The position numbers and the translations under genes were made by a program. A DNA stretch of 8,099 nt from CAYXXN01 sp964469055 (GTDB lineage: Bacteria; Acidobacteriota; Thermoanaerobaculia; Multivoradales; JAHEKO01): positions 1 through 8,099 of the forward strand of contig CAYXXN010000127.1 in the NCBI GenBank assembly GCA_964469055.1, in the 5' to 3' direction. The notes beneath the pieces are model-generated. The model saw only the letters and a program-made list of their open reading frames with translations. It was not told the origin of the DNA and searched no databases. Positions 1 through 6,126 of this stretch are shown in pieces (within the stretch, counting starts at the first letter, position 1; the number at the start of each line of letters is the position of its first letter).

Positions 1-187
1 AGAGCTTGAGGCGGCCGGCGTCGATGAGCGGCGAGAGGGCCTCGCGCATGCCCTGAGCGTCCCACTCGTGGGCGAAGCCGGCGGCCGACGGGAAGACCAA
101 CAGGGGCTGACCCCAGCTGCCGTAGCGCCAGAGGTGGTACGGCCGGCCCATGGCCTCGTTGGCGATGAGCTCGTGCGCTCGCTGCAT
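1..187 (-). CDS. Putative alpha/beta-hydrolase-fold esterase, N-terminal part (gene runs off the left edge)
   Basis: Reading the minus strand from the ATG at 187 gives 62 open codons up to the window edge. The protein starts MQRAHELIANEAMGRPYHLW and continues with a hydrophobic strand (LLVFPSAAGF, about residues 30-39) and a segment like HEWDAQGM and LIDAGRLKL. As I know it, this arrangement (short start, a Y-x-L-W-x-Y-G strand, then L-V-F-P-S and a Gly-Met before a helix) is typical of small COG4947-like putative esterases related to esterase D. The catalytic Ser, Asp and His would lie in the missing part, so activity cannot be confirmed. No clear Shine-Dalgarno sequence precedes the ATG; a TATCCT box lies 12 nt upstream, which suggests a very short leader. 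The gene is divergent from ctaA and probably functionally separate. The start is fairly secure because the family homology seems to begin near it. Confidence 0.72.
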   Translation of the reverse strand, partial: MQRAHELIANEAMGRPYHLWRYGSWGQPLLVFPSAAGFAHEWDAQGMREALSPLIDAGRLKL

Positions 188-199
188 CGAGAAGCGCGA

Positions 200-205
200 A
201 GGATA
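200..205 (-). promoter_or_regulatory. Candidate -10 box (TATCCT) for the esterase gene
   Basis: On the minus strand TATCCT fits the TANNNT form of a sigma-70-type -10 element and ends 12 nt before the ATG at 187. Transcription would then begin only a few bases before the start codon. I see no convincing -35 element. This is a pattern match in a 65-bp gap that must hold some promoter for this gene, not a demonstrated promoter. Confidence 0.3.
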
Positions 206-210
206 GCAGG

Positions 211-227
211 GCCCGCCCGGGGCGGGC
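211..227. repeat. Perfect inverted repeat, 7-bp stem with 3-nt loop, in the divergent gap
   Basis: GCCCGCC, then CGG, then GGCGGGC form a perfect hairpin or dyad. It sits between the -10 candidates of the two divergent genes and could be an operator or a structured element. It is made only of G and C in a GC-rich genome, so chance is a real possibility. No U-run follows on either strand, so it does not look like a terminator. Confidence 0.35.
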
Positions 228-239
228 GATGCCCCGGGA

Positions 240-245
240 TAAACT
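240..245 (+). promoter_or_regulatory. Candidate leaderless -10 box (TAAACT) for the ctaA operon
   Basis: TAAACT fits TANNNT and its last T lies exactly 7 nt before the ATG at 253. That spacing is typical of leaderless genes, where transcription begins at the start codon itself. The lack of a Shine-Dalgarno sequence before 253 agrees with this. If correct, it rules out the alternative ATG at 229, which would lie upstream of the transcript start. A clear -35 element is not visible. Confidence 0.4.
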
Positions 246-252
246 CCCGACC

Positions 253-1239
253 ATGCGTGCGCGCGCCTCGGGCCTCCACCGGTTCTCGGTGGGGCTCGTC
301 GTGGGGGTCGTGCTCCTCATCGCGGCGGGGGCCCTCGTCAAGAGCCGCGAGGCCGGGCTCTCGGTGCCGGACTGGCCGCTCTCCTACGGCAGCCTGAACC
401 CACCGCGCTGGTGGCAGATCGAGAACGTGCGCACCGAGCACGGCCATCGCTTGTTCGCCGGCGCGATCGCGCTGGCGACCGTGGGACTCGCCCTGTGGGC
501 GCGGCGGCGCGAGCCGCGACGGCGGGTGCGTGCCATCGTCTGGGCGGCCGTGGGCGCGGTCGCCCTGCAGGCCGCTCTCGGCGGCGTCACTGTCCTGCTG
601 TTCTTGCCGCCCGCCGTGTCGATCTCGCACGCCGCCCTGGCCGAGCTGTTCCTTTGCCTGGTGGTGACGATCGCGGTCGTGACCGGTCCCGGGTGGCTCG
701 CCCCGGCCGAGGCGCCGCGAGCGCTCCCGACTCCCTCCGGCGTCCGGGCTCTCGCGGCCGCCCTGCCGCCGCTCGTCTTCGCCCAGATCCTGCTCGGCGC
801 CGTGGTCCGGCACCTGGGAGCGGGCCTCGCCATTCCCGACTTCCCGCTCGTCTTCGGTGGGCTGCTACCCCCTCACTGGAGCCTGCCGATCGCCGTGCAC
901 TTCATCCACCGCGTCGGCGCCGTCGTGATCCTCGGCCTCGTCGCCTTCCTGATGGTGCGCGTCGCCCGGCGCGCTCGCGGCGAGCGAGGCCTCACGGGCC
1001 CGACGCTCGCCCTCGCCGCCTTGACGGCGCTCCAGATCCTCCTGGGCGGTGCCATCGTCTGGAGCAGCCGCGCCGTCTTGCCGAACACGGCGCACGTCGT
1101 CGTGGGGGCGAGCATCCTGGCGACGAGCGTCGTCCTCGCTCTCAACGCCTGGCGGAAGTTCCTGGCACCGCGACTCGCCGGAGCCGGCCGGGAACCAGTC
1201 GAGACGGCGCCCCGCCCGGCTCCCGCGCTGTCGCGATGA
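253..1239 (+). CDS. ctaA: Heme A synthase (CtaA/COX15 family)
   Basis: This integral membrane protein (328 aa) oxidises the C8 methyl group of heme O to the formyl group of heme A, the cofactor of aa3-type cytochrome oxidases. About eight hydrophobic segments are visible (near residues 10-28, 68-82, 94-117, 127-146, 167-185, 216-236, 251-270 and 279-298). The expected heme-ligand histidines are present: EHGHR with H63 and H65, SH126 in the first half, HFIHR with H216 and H219, and TAH281 in the second. E62 precedes the first histidine pair. The two halves are visibly duplicated: AGLSVPDWPL (34-43) matches AGLAIPDFPL (190-199). The extracytoplasmic cysteine pair found in Bacillus CtaA is absent; the only Cys is C135, in a membrane segment. 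I chose the ATG at 253 over the in-frame ATG at 229 because the TANNNT box lies between them and homology begins near 253. The stop overlaps ctaB by 4 bp (ATGA). Confidence 0.95.
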   Translation: MRARASGLHRFSVGLVVGVVLLIAAGALVKSREAGLSVPDWPLSYGSLNPPRWWQIENVRTEHGHRLFAGAIALATVGLALWARRREPRRRVRAIVWAAVGAVALQAALGGVTVLLFLPPAVSISHAALAELFLCLVVTIAVVTGPGWLAPAEAPRALPTPSGVRALAAALPPLVFAQILLGAVVRHLGAGLAIPDFPLVFGGLLPPHWSLPIAVHFIHRVGAVVILGLVAFLMVRVARRARGERGLTGPTLALAALTALQILLGGAIVWSSRAVLPNTAHVVVGASILATSVVLALNAWRKFLAPRLAGAGREPVETAPRPAPALSR

Positions 1240-2132
1240 GCGCCGCGGGCGCCCGGAGAGCGGCGCGGCGCGCGCCGACCCTGCTCGGCGACCTCGTCGC
1301 CCTGACCAAGCCGCGCATCACGTCGATGGTCGTCTTGACCGCCGGCATCGGGCTGCTCCTGGCCTCGCCGACCTCGCCGGCGCCCTGGACGGCCTTCCAC
1401 ACCTTGGCCGGCACGTGGTTGGTGGCGGCAGGCTCGTCGGCCCTGAACCACTTCTTGGAGCGCGACCGCGACGCACGGATGCGGCGCACGGCGGACCGTC
1501 CGCTGCCCTCCGGGCGCCTGCGCCCGGCGACGGCGCTGCTGCTCGGCGCTGGGCTCTCGGGGGTGGGCACCCTGGAGCTCGCCCGATGGGTCGGAGCGGT
1601 GCCCGCCCTTCTCGGAGTGGCCGCCTGGGTCAGCTACGTGGCGATCTACACGCCGCTCAAGCTCAAGAGCCCGCTCGCCACGCTGGTCGGCGCGGTGCCC
1701 GGGGCGATCCCGCCGATGATCGGGTGGAGCGCGGTGACCGGAGGGCTGGGGACCGGCGCCTGGCTCTTGTTCGCGCTCCTGTTTCTCTGGCAGCTGCCCC
1801 ATTTCCTGGCCATCGCCTGGATGTGCCGCGACGACTACGCGCGGGCGGGGTTCCCGATGCTCCCCGTCGTGCATCCGGACGGCCGCAGCACGGCGCGCCA
1901 GATGCTCCTCTACAGCGCCGCCCTGCTGCCCGTCTCGCTGGGGCCGACGGCGCTCGGCCTCGCAGGGTTTCCCTACTTCGTGGGCGCCCTGGCGCTGGGG
2001 CTCGGTTTCCTCGCCTGCTGCTGGCAGTTCGGCCGCAGCTTCTCGGAGCGGGCAGCGCGCCGCGTGCTCTTGGCCTCGGTCGTCTACCTGCCCGCCGTTC
2101 TCGCGGTGATGGTGCTCGACCGTGTGGCCTGA
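1236..2132 (+). CDS. ctaB: Heme O synthase (protoheme IX farnesyltransferase)
   Basis: CtaB is a UbiA-family membrane prenyltransferase (298 aa) that joins farnesyl diphosphate to the vinyl group of heme B, giving heme O, the substrate of the CtaA encoded just upstream. The family signature TKPRI is at 24-28. The first polar loop holds N71, then ERDRDARMRRT (75-85) and DRPLP (87-91), which bind the diphosphate through Mg2+; E75 stands where many members have Asp. The second conserved region has YTPLKLKSP (138-146), WQLPHF (185-190) and RDDY (198-201). Seven to nine hydrophobic helices are apparent. The basic N-terminus (GARRAARRAP) is expected to be cytoplasmic. Length is normal for the family. 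The ATG overlaps the ctaA stop, so translation is probably coupled; no Shine-Dalgarno sequence is seen. The end overlaps the next gene by 11 bp. Confidence 0.95.
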   Translation: MSAAGARRAARRAPTLLGDLVALTKPRITSMVVLTAGIGLLLASPTSPAPWTAFHTLAGTWLVAAGSSALNHFLERDRDARMRRTADRPLPSGRLRPATALLLGAGLSGVGTLELARWVGAVPALLGVAAWVSYVAIYTPLKLKSPLATLVGAVPGAIPPMIGWSAVTGGLGTGAWLLFALLFLWQLPHFLAIAWMCRDDYARAGFPMLPVVHPDGRSTARQMLLYSAALLPVSLGPTALGLAGFPYFVGALALGLGFLACCWQFGRSFSERAARRVLLASVVYLPAVLAVMVLDRVA

Positions 2133-3093
2133 GCCCGCCGCGAGGGCCCTCTCCGCGCCCGCCGCCGTGCGGGCGGCCAGCGTGGCGTACGCCTACGGCG
2201 AACGTCAGGCCTTGGCCGGGGTCGATTTCCAGGTAGAAGAAGGTGAGATCTTCGGTCTTCTGGGCCCCAACGGCAGCGGCAAGTCGACGCTCTTCGGCCT
2301 CCTCGCCACCCTGCGCCGGCCCCAGGAGGGTCGGCTGGAGGTCCTGGGCTTCGACCTGGCGCGCGAGCCGGCGGCGGTGCGGCGGCGGATCGGGGTCGTC
2401 TTTCAGTCGCCGAGTCTCGACCCGCAGCTCACGGCGCGCGAGAACCTGCGCTGCCAGGGTCGGCTCTACGGCCTCGGGGGGAGGGACCTGGCGCAGAGCG
2501 TCGCGGCGTCGCTCGCCCGTCTGGGCCTCGCCGAACGCGGCGGGGATCGGGTGAAAACGCTCTCCGGTGGGCTGCGCCGCCGGGTCGAGATCGCCAAGTG
2601 CCTGGTGTCGAGTCCGCGGCTCCTGCTACTCGACGAGCCATCGACCGGCCTCGATCCTGGGGCCCGCCGCTCGCTGTGGGACCTCCTGGCGCACCTGCGG
2701 GACGAGGATGGGGTCACGATCCTCCTCACCACGCACTTCATCGAGGAGGCCGACCGCTGCGACCGCTTGCTCCTGCTCGACCGCGGCAAGGTCGTCGCCA
2801 CGGGGACGCCGGAGGAGCTCAAGCGCGGTTTGGGAGGCGAGGTTGTCACCTTGACCGCCGCCGATCCGCAGGCGCTGGCGAGCGAGCTCGCGCGGCGCTT
2901 CGACGTGACGGCAGAGGTGGCGAGCGACGAGGTGCGCTTCGTCCACCCCGCCGCTCGCGGTCTCCTCGCCCACCTCGCCGACTCCCTCGCCGGCCGCTAC
3001 CGCACGCTGACCGTGGCGGAGCCGACGCTCGAGCACGTCTTCCTCGCCCGGACCGGGCGGGGCCTCGAGACCGACCCGGAGGCGGCGAAGTGA
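2122..3093 (+). CDS. ABC transporter ATP-binding protein (NodI/DrrA/CcmA-like)
   Basis: This cytoplasmic ATPase (323 aa) would power the ABC-2 permease encoded next. All nucleotide-binding motifs are intact: Walker A GPNGSGKST (48-56), Q-loop Q95 in VVFQSPSLD, signature LSGGL (147-151), Walker B LLLLDEP (167-173), D-loop GLD (176-178) and switch H205 in LTTHF. After the roughly 230-residue ATPase core is a C-terminal domain ending in PTLEHVFLARTGRGLE, the usual tail of drug/Nod-factor exporter ATPases of the DrrA/NodI type. The GTG at 2122 lies inside the end of ctaB. It has no strong Shine-Dalgarno sequence, and later GTG codons at 2167 or 2182 cannot be excluded, since homology starts near residue 17. 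The substrate is unknown. ABC pairs of this type can sit beside ctaB and oxidase assembly genes, but the fatty-acyl genes downstream offer another possible cargo. Confidence 0.9.
   Translation: MWPEPAARALSAPAAVRAASVAYAYGERQALAGVDFQVEEGEIFGLLGPNGSGKSTLFGLLATLRRPQEGRLEVLGFDLAREPAAVRRRIGVVFQSPSLDPQLTARENLRCQGRLYGLGGRDLAQSVAASLARLGLAERGGDRVKTLSGGLRRRVEIAKCLVSSPRLLLLDEPSTGLDPGARRSLWDLLAHLRDEDGVTILLTTHFIEEADRCDRLLLLDRGKVVATGTPEELKRGLGGEVVTLTAADPQALASELARRFDVTAEVASDEVRFVHPAARGLLAHLADSLAGRYRTLTVAEPTLEHVFLARTGRGLETDPEAAK
3078..3082 (+). promoter_or_regulatory. Ribosome binding site GGAGG for the ABC-2 permease
   Basis: GGAGG lies 7 nt before the GTG at 3090, inside the end of the ATPase gene. It supports choosing this GTG, which overlaps the ATPase stop as GTGA. 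Confidence 0.65.
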
Positions 3094-3857
3094 GGGCGAT
3101 CCTGGCGCTCGCCCAGCGCGAGCTCCTGCGCTTCTGGCGGCAGCCGAGTCGGCTGCTCGGCGCCGCCGCGACTCCTCTCCTGTTCTGGATCGTGATCGGC
3201 TCCGGGCTGGCGAGCTCGTTCCGCTTGCCGGGGCCGGCGCCGGGCCCCGACTTCCCCGAGTACTTCTATCCCGGGATCGTCACCCTGGTCGTCCTCTTCG
3301 CGGCTATCTTCGCCACTATCTCGGTCATCGAGGACCGGCGAGAAGGTTTCCTCCAGGGCGTGCTCGCGGCCCCGATCGCTCCGGCTTCGATCGCCGCCGG
3401 CAAGGTGTTGGGCGGGGCCACGCTGGCCTGGCTGCAAAGCCTGCCGTTCCTGCTGCTGGCCCCTTGGGTGGACGTCCCCCTCCGTGCGGCGGCGGCGCCG
3501 GCGGCGGCGGGCGTGTTGGCCCTGGTGGCCCTGGCGATGACCGCCCTGGGTTTCGCCTTCGCCTGGTGGGTCGACTCGACCCAGGGCTACCACGCGGTGA
3601 TGAACCTGGTGCTCTTTCCGATGTGGCTGCTCTCCGGCGCCTTCTTCCCGGTCGAGGGGGCGCCCGGGTGGCTCGCCGGCCTGATGCAGGTCAATCCGCT
3701 GACCTACGGCCTCGCCGCCTTGCGCGGGGCGCTGTACGGGCCGGCGGCCGCCGTCGGGGCGGTGCCGGCGCGGACGGGCATCGCGGTGCTGGCGGTCTGG
3801 TGCCTGGCGGCCTTCGCGGCCGACGTCGCCGTGGTCGCTCTGCGGAGGAGAGCTTGA
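3090..3857 (+). CDS. ABC-2 type transporter permease (NodJ/DrrB-like)
   Basis: This is the membrane half of the exporter whose ATPase is encoded just upstream (255 aa, a normal size for the family). It starts with the amphipathic coupling segment AQRELLRFWRQPSRLL (8-23). About six hydrophobic segments follow, near 24-42, 60-80, 105-126, 140-160, 168-186 and 229-250. Family marks include EDRREGFLQGVLAAPI (81-96), which resembles the E-D-R-E-x-G-x-L-x-x-L-x-x-x-P pattern, and NPLTYGLAALRGAL (202-215), the conserved NP-(L/I)-T-Y region before the last helix. LFPMWLLSGAFFP (175-187) is the equally typical S-G-x-F-F-P stretch. The substrate cannot be read from sequence. A GCG-rich tract near 3486-3512 codes for an alanine-rich loop (132-140) and is a possible slippage site. 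The gene starts with GTG, and its stop overlaps the next start as TTGA. Confidence 0.9.
   Translation: MRAILALAQRELLRFWRQPSRLLGAAATPLLFWIVIGSGLASSFRLPGPAPGPDFPEYFYPGIVTLVVLFAAIFATISVIEDRREGFLQGVLAAPIAPASIAAGKVLGGATLAWLQSLPFLLLAPWVDVPLRAAAAPAAAGVLALVALAMTALGFAFAWWVDSTQGYHAVMNLVLFPMWLLSGAFFPVEGAPGWLAGLMQVNPLTYGLAALRGALYGPAAAVGAVPARTGIAVLAVWCLAAFAADVAVVALRRRA
3844..3850 (+). promoter_or_regulatory. Ribosome binding site GGAGGAG deciding a TTG start
   Basis: GGAGGAG lies just before the TTG at 3854 (5 nt from the end of GGAGG), within the last codons of the permease gene. It is the strongest argument for the TTG start of the reductase, since no ATG or GTG lies between the permease stop and the nucleotide-binding motif. 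Confidence 0.7.
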
Positions 3858-4594
3858 GCCGTTTCGCCGGTCGCGCCATCGTCGTCACCGGCGCGACGCG
3901 CGGCATCGGAAGGGCAATCGCCGAGCGCCTCGCTGCCGAGGGCGCTCGGGTCGGCGTGCACGGGCGCAGCGCTGAAGCCGTCGAGCGAACCTGCCGCGAG
4001 CTCGGCGGCGAGCGGCGCGCGGCGCTGGTGGCGGACTTCGACGAGCCGGAGGCCGCCGGCCGCATGGTCGCCGTCGCGGCCGAGAGGTTGGGAGGCCTCG
4101 ACGGCCTGGTCAACAACGCCGGAGTGGGAAAACCGGTGGCTTTCCGTGGCGTCTCCCTCACCACCTGGCGGGCGACCATGAGGATCAACCTCGAGGCCGC
4201 CTTCGCCGCCGCGCAAGCCGCTTACGCCGTCATGCGGCGGCAGCGGCACGGGGCGATCGTCAACGTGGCGTCGCTGGCCGCGCACGGCCCGGGCAAGTGG
4301 ATGGGGGCGGACTACGCTGCCTCGAAGGCCGGCCTGGTGAGCCTGACCCGCACCCTGGCTTTCGAAGGCGCCCGCTTCGGCGTGCGCGTCAACGCCGTTT
4401 CGCCCGGCTTCATCGACACGGAGCTGACGGCGCCCCTCACCTCGGAGCGCCGCGCGGAGCTGCCGATCCCGCTGGGTCGGCTCGGCCGGCCGGCCGAGGT
4501 GGCGGCGGTCGTGGCGTTCTTGCTCTCCGACGAGGCAAGCTACGTCACCGGGCAGGTGGTGCCGGTCGATGGCGGCTTGTGGCTCCAGGGATGA
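3854..4594 (+). CDS. Short-chain dehydrogenase/reductase, FabG-like 3-oxoacyl-ACP reductase
   Basis: A classical SDR of 246 aa, the usual FabG length. It probably reduces a 3-ketoacyl-ACP to 3-hydroxyacyl-ACP in the cytoplasm. The Rossmann motif TGATRGIG is at 12-19, NNAG at 87-90, the structural N112 in MRINL, the catalytic S140 in NVASL, and Y154 with K158 in DYAASK. R38 after the second strand (HGRS) suggests NADPH rather than NADH. VNAVSPGFIDTEL (about 181-193) and GQVVPVDGG near the C-terminus are standard family marks. The spacing from Ser to Tyr is 14 residues, one more than in E. coli FabG, caused by a slightly longer loop (HGPGKWMG). Translation starts at TTG, supported by a strong GGAGGAG, and both ends overlap neighbours by 4 bp. 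The ketosynthase and ACP directly downstream make an acyl-ACP substrate more likely than a sugar or alcohol. Confidence 0.85.
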   Translation: MSRFAGRAIVVTGATRGIGRAIAERLAAEGARVGVHGRSAEAVERTCRELGGERRAALVADFDEPEAAGRMVAVAAERLGGLDGLVNNAGVGKPVAFRGVSLTTWRATMRINLEAAFAAAQAAYAVMRRQRHGAIVNVASLAAHGPGKWMGADYAASKAGLVSLTRTLAFEGARFGVRVNAVSPGFIDTELTAPLTSERRAELPIPLGRLGRPAEVAAVVAFLLSDEASYVTGQVVPVDGGLWLQG

Positions 4595-5823
4595 GCGCGC
4601 GGCGCGTGGTGGTGACCGGGCTCGGTCTGGTGACGGCCCTGGGCTGCGACGAGACGAGCGTCTGGCAGGCGCTCGCCGAGGGTCGCTCCGGCATCGGCCA
4701 TCTGACCGCGTTCGACGCCGGCGACCTGCCCGTGCGCACGGCGGCCCAGGTCGACGGCGGCGCTCTCGCGGCGGGGCTCGCCGGCCTCGGTCGCAAGCCG
4801 GAGGACCGGGCGCTGGACATGGCCTTGGTGGTCGCGGCGCAGGCCCTCTCCGGCGCCGGCCTGTGGCCCGCCGCGGAGCGGCGCCCGGTCGCCACGCTCT
4901 TCGGGACCGGCATGGGTCCCGCAGCGACGTTCTACGAAGCCACCGCGGCCTTCTTCGGCGGCGGGGCGAAGGCCCTGCGGCCGACAACCGTGCCGCGGGC
5001 GATGTACAACACCCTCTCTGCGACCCTCTCCCTCGTCTTCGGGTTGACGGGGCCCAACACCACGCTGGTGGCGGCCTGCGCCTCGTCCACCCAGGCCATC
5101 GGTGAGGCCTTCTGGCGCATTCGCGATGGGCGCGCCGAGCGGGTCCTGGCGGGCGGCGCGGAGGCCTTCTTCAATCCGCTCTTCTTCGGCGCTTGGAGCC
5201 GGCTGGGGGTGCTGTCGCGCAACGCCGATCCCGCCGCCGCCTGCCGGCCCTTCGACCGCGACCGCGACGGCACCGTGCTGGGCGAGGGAGCGGCGGCCCT
5301 GGTGCTCGAAGAGCTCGGAGCGGCCCGGGCGCGCGGAGCCACGATCCGCGGCGAGGTTCTCGGTTTCGGCGAGAGCTCGGACGCCGATCACCTGACCCGG
5401 CCGAGCGTCGAGGGCCAGGCGGCTGCGATGCGCCAGGCACTGGCCACGGCGGAGCTGCCCGCCAGCGAGATCGGCTACGTCAACGCCCACGGCACCGCCA
5501 CCCGCCAAAACGACAGCGCCGAGTGCCGCTCGCTCGCGGCGGTCCTGGGCGCCACCGTCGAGGGCGCGCCGGTGGCCAGCAGCAAATCGTTCTTCGGCCA
5601 CACCCTCGGGGCGGCGGGCGCCATCGAGACGGTGGTGACTCTCCTCGCCCTCGAGCGCGGCCGCATCCCGCCGAATCTGAACCTCGAGCGGCCCGATCCG
5701 GAGTGCGCCGTGCGCCTGGTCGGCGCCACACCCGAGCCGCTCACCGCTCCCGTGGCGATGAAGAACAGCTTCGGCTTCGGCGGCAGCAACGCCGTGCTGC
5801 TGCTCAAGCGCTGGGAGTCGTAA
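4591..5823 (+). CDS. Beta-ketoacyl-ACP synthase, FabF-like (type II KS)
   Basis: A decarboxylating condensing enzyme of 410 aa that would extend an acyl chain by two carbons from malonyl-ACP. The catalytic triad is complete: C163 in AACASS, H300 in NAHGTAT and H337 in KSFFGHTLGAAG, with K332 also conserved. PFDRDRDGTVLGEGAA (220-235) and the C-terminal NSFGFGGSNAVLLL are thiolase-fold KS marks. The stretch after the first His (TATRQNDSAE) and GHTLGAAGAIE look closer, from memory, to KS proteins of specialised type II systems such as aryl polyene clusters than to housekeeping FabF (GTSTPAGD in E. coli). That points to a dedicated second pathway, but needs a phylogeny. Only one KS is present, with an active-site Cys, so there is no chain-length-factor partner. 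The ATG overlaps the reductase stop as ATGA, with only a weak Shine-Dalgarno sequence. Confidence 0.9.
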   Translation: MSARRVVVTGLGLVTALGCDETSVWQALAEGRSGIGHLTAFDAGDLPVRTAAQVDGGALAAGLAGLGRKPEDRALDMALVVAAQALSGAGLWPAAERRPVATLFGTGMGPAATFYEATAAFFGGGAKALRPTTVPRAMYNTLSATLSLVFGLTGPNTTLVAACASSTQAIGEAFWRIRDGRAERVLAGGAEAFFNPLFFGAWSRLGVLSRNADPAAACRPFDRDRDGTVLGEGAAALVLEELGAARARGATIRGEVLGFGESSDADHLTRPSVEGQAAAMRQALATAELPASEIGYVNAHGTATRQNDSAECRSLAAVLGATVEGAPVASSKSFFGHTLGAAGAIETVVTLLALERGRIPPNLNLERPDPECAVRLVGATPEPLTAPVAMKNSFGFGGSNAVLLLKRWES

Positions 5824-5854
5824 ACTACGGAGCCGCGCCGCGGCCCCGGCGCTC

Positions 5855-5860
5855 GGAGGT
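5855..5860 (+). promoter_or_regulatory. Ribosome binding site GGAGGT for the acyl carrier protein
   Basis: GGAGGT lies 5 nt before the ATG at 5866, in the 42-nt gap after the ketosynthase stop. It is the best Shine-Dalgarno sequence in the acyl module, in keeping with the higher copy number a carrier protein usually needs. Confidence 0.75.
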
Positions 5861-5865
5861 GGCGG

Positions 5866-6126
5866 ATGGACCGTGGGGAGATCCTCGAGCGACTGCGAAA
5901 GATCATGGCCGAGGCCTCGAGCGAGGCCATCGCCTGGGACGAGGTGAGCGAGACGACGCCGCTCGAGCAACTGGGCTTCGACTCGCTGTCGATCCTCGAC
6001 GTGCTCTACGGAGTCGAGCAGGAGTTCGAGATCGAGATCGACGCCGCGCAGCTCGCCGACTTCGAGACCGTGGGGGAGCTGATCGGCGCCCTGCAGGAAC
6101 GGCTCGAGAGCGCCGAGGAGTCTTGA
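5866..6126 (+). CDS. Acyl carrier protein
   Basis: A small acidic protein of 86 aa with the phosphopantetheine attachment motif GFDSLSILD (37-45); S40 is the predicted attachment site. The four-helix ACP pattern is visible: helix I at about 3-17, the motif before helix II at 39-53 (SLSILDVLYGVEQEF), the short helix III region near DAAQLADFETV, and helix IV (GELIGALQERLE) at the end. EQEFEIEI (51-58) matches the usual E-x-x-F-x-I-x-I of ACPs. It differs from housekeeping AcpP in having W24 and in DSLSILD rather than the usual DSLDTVE, so I take it to be a dedicated carrier for the neighbouring ketosynthase, reductase and acyltransferase. It needs a phosphopantetheinyl transferase encoded elsewhere. 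Its stop overlaps the next start as TTGA. Confidence 0.93.
   Translation: MDRGEILERLRKIMAEASSEAIAWDEVSETTPLEQLGFDSLSILDVLYGVEQEFEIEIDAAQLADFETVGELIGALQERLESAEES

Noticed and set aside
229..252. Earlier in-frame ATG for ctaA at 229
   Set aside because: It would add MPRDKLPT before the normal N-terminus, has no Shine-Dalgarno sequence, and lies upstream of the likely -10 box at 240-245. The start at 253 fits better.
68..397. Plus-strand open frame of 109 codons at the left end
   Set aside because: It overlaps the recognisable esterase start on the other strand and the ctaA start in another frame. Its translation is Arg/Ser/Gly-rich with no family features.
873..1874. Long minus-strand open frames opposite ctaA/ctaB (and similar ones opposite the ketosynthase and acyltransferase, e.g. 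4540-5970 and 6006-7007)
   Set aside because: They are antisense shadows produced by high G+C third positions. Their translations are low-complexity (rich in Arg, Gly, Ala, Pro), have no recognisable motifs, and lie opposite genes with complete catalytic motifs.
3486..3512. GCG/GCC triplet-rich tract in the permease gene, considered as a tandem repeat or phase-variation site
   Set aside because: It is imperfect and encodes an Ala-rich loop in frame. Changes by 3 bases would not switch the gene off, and such tracts are common at this base composition.
5824..5865. GC-rich gap between ketosynthase and ACP (contains CCGCGG), considered as a terminator or attenuator
   Set aside because: No extended stem and no U-run are visible, and a strong ribosome binding site follows at once. 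It reads as a simple intercistronic spacer.
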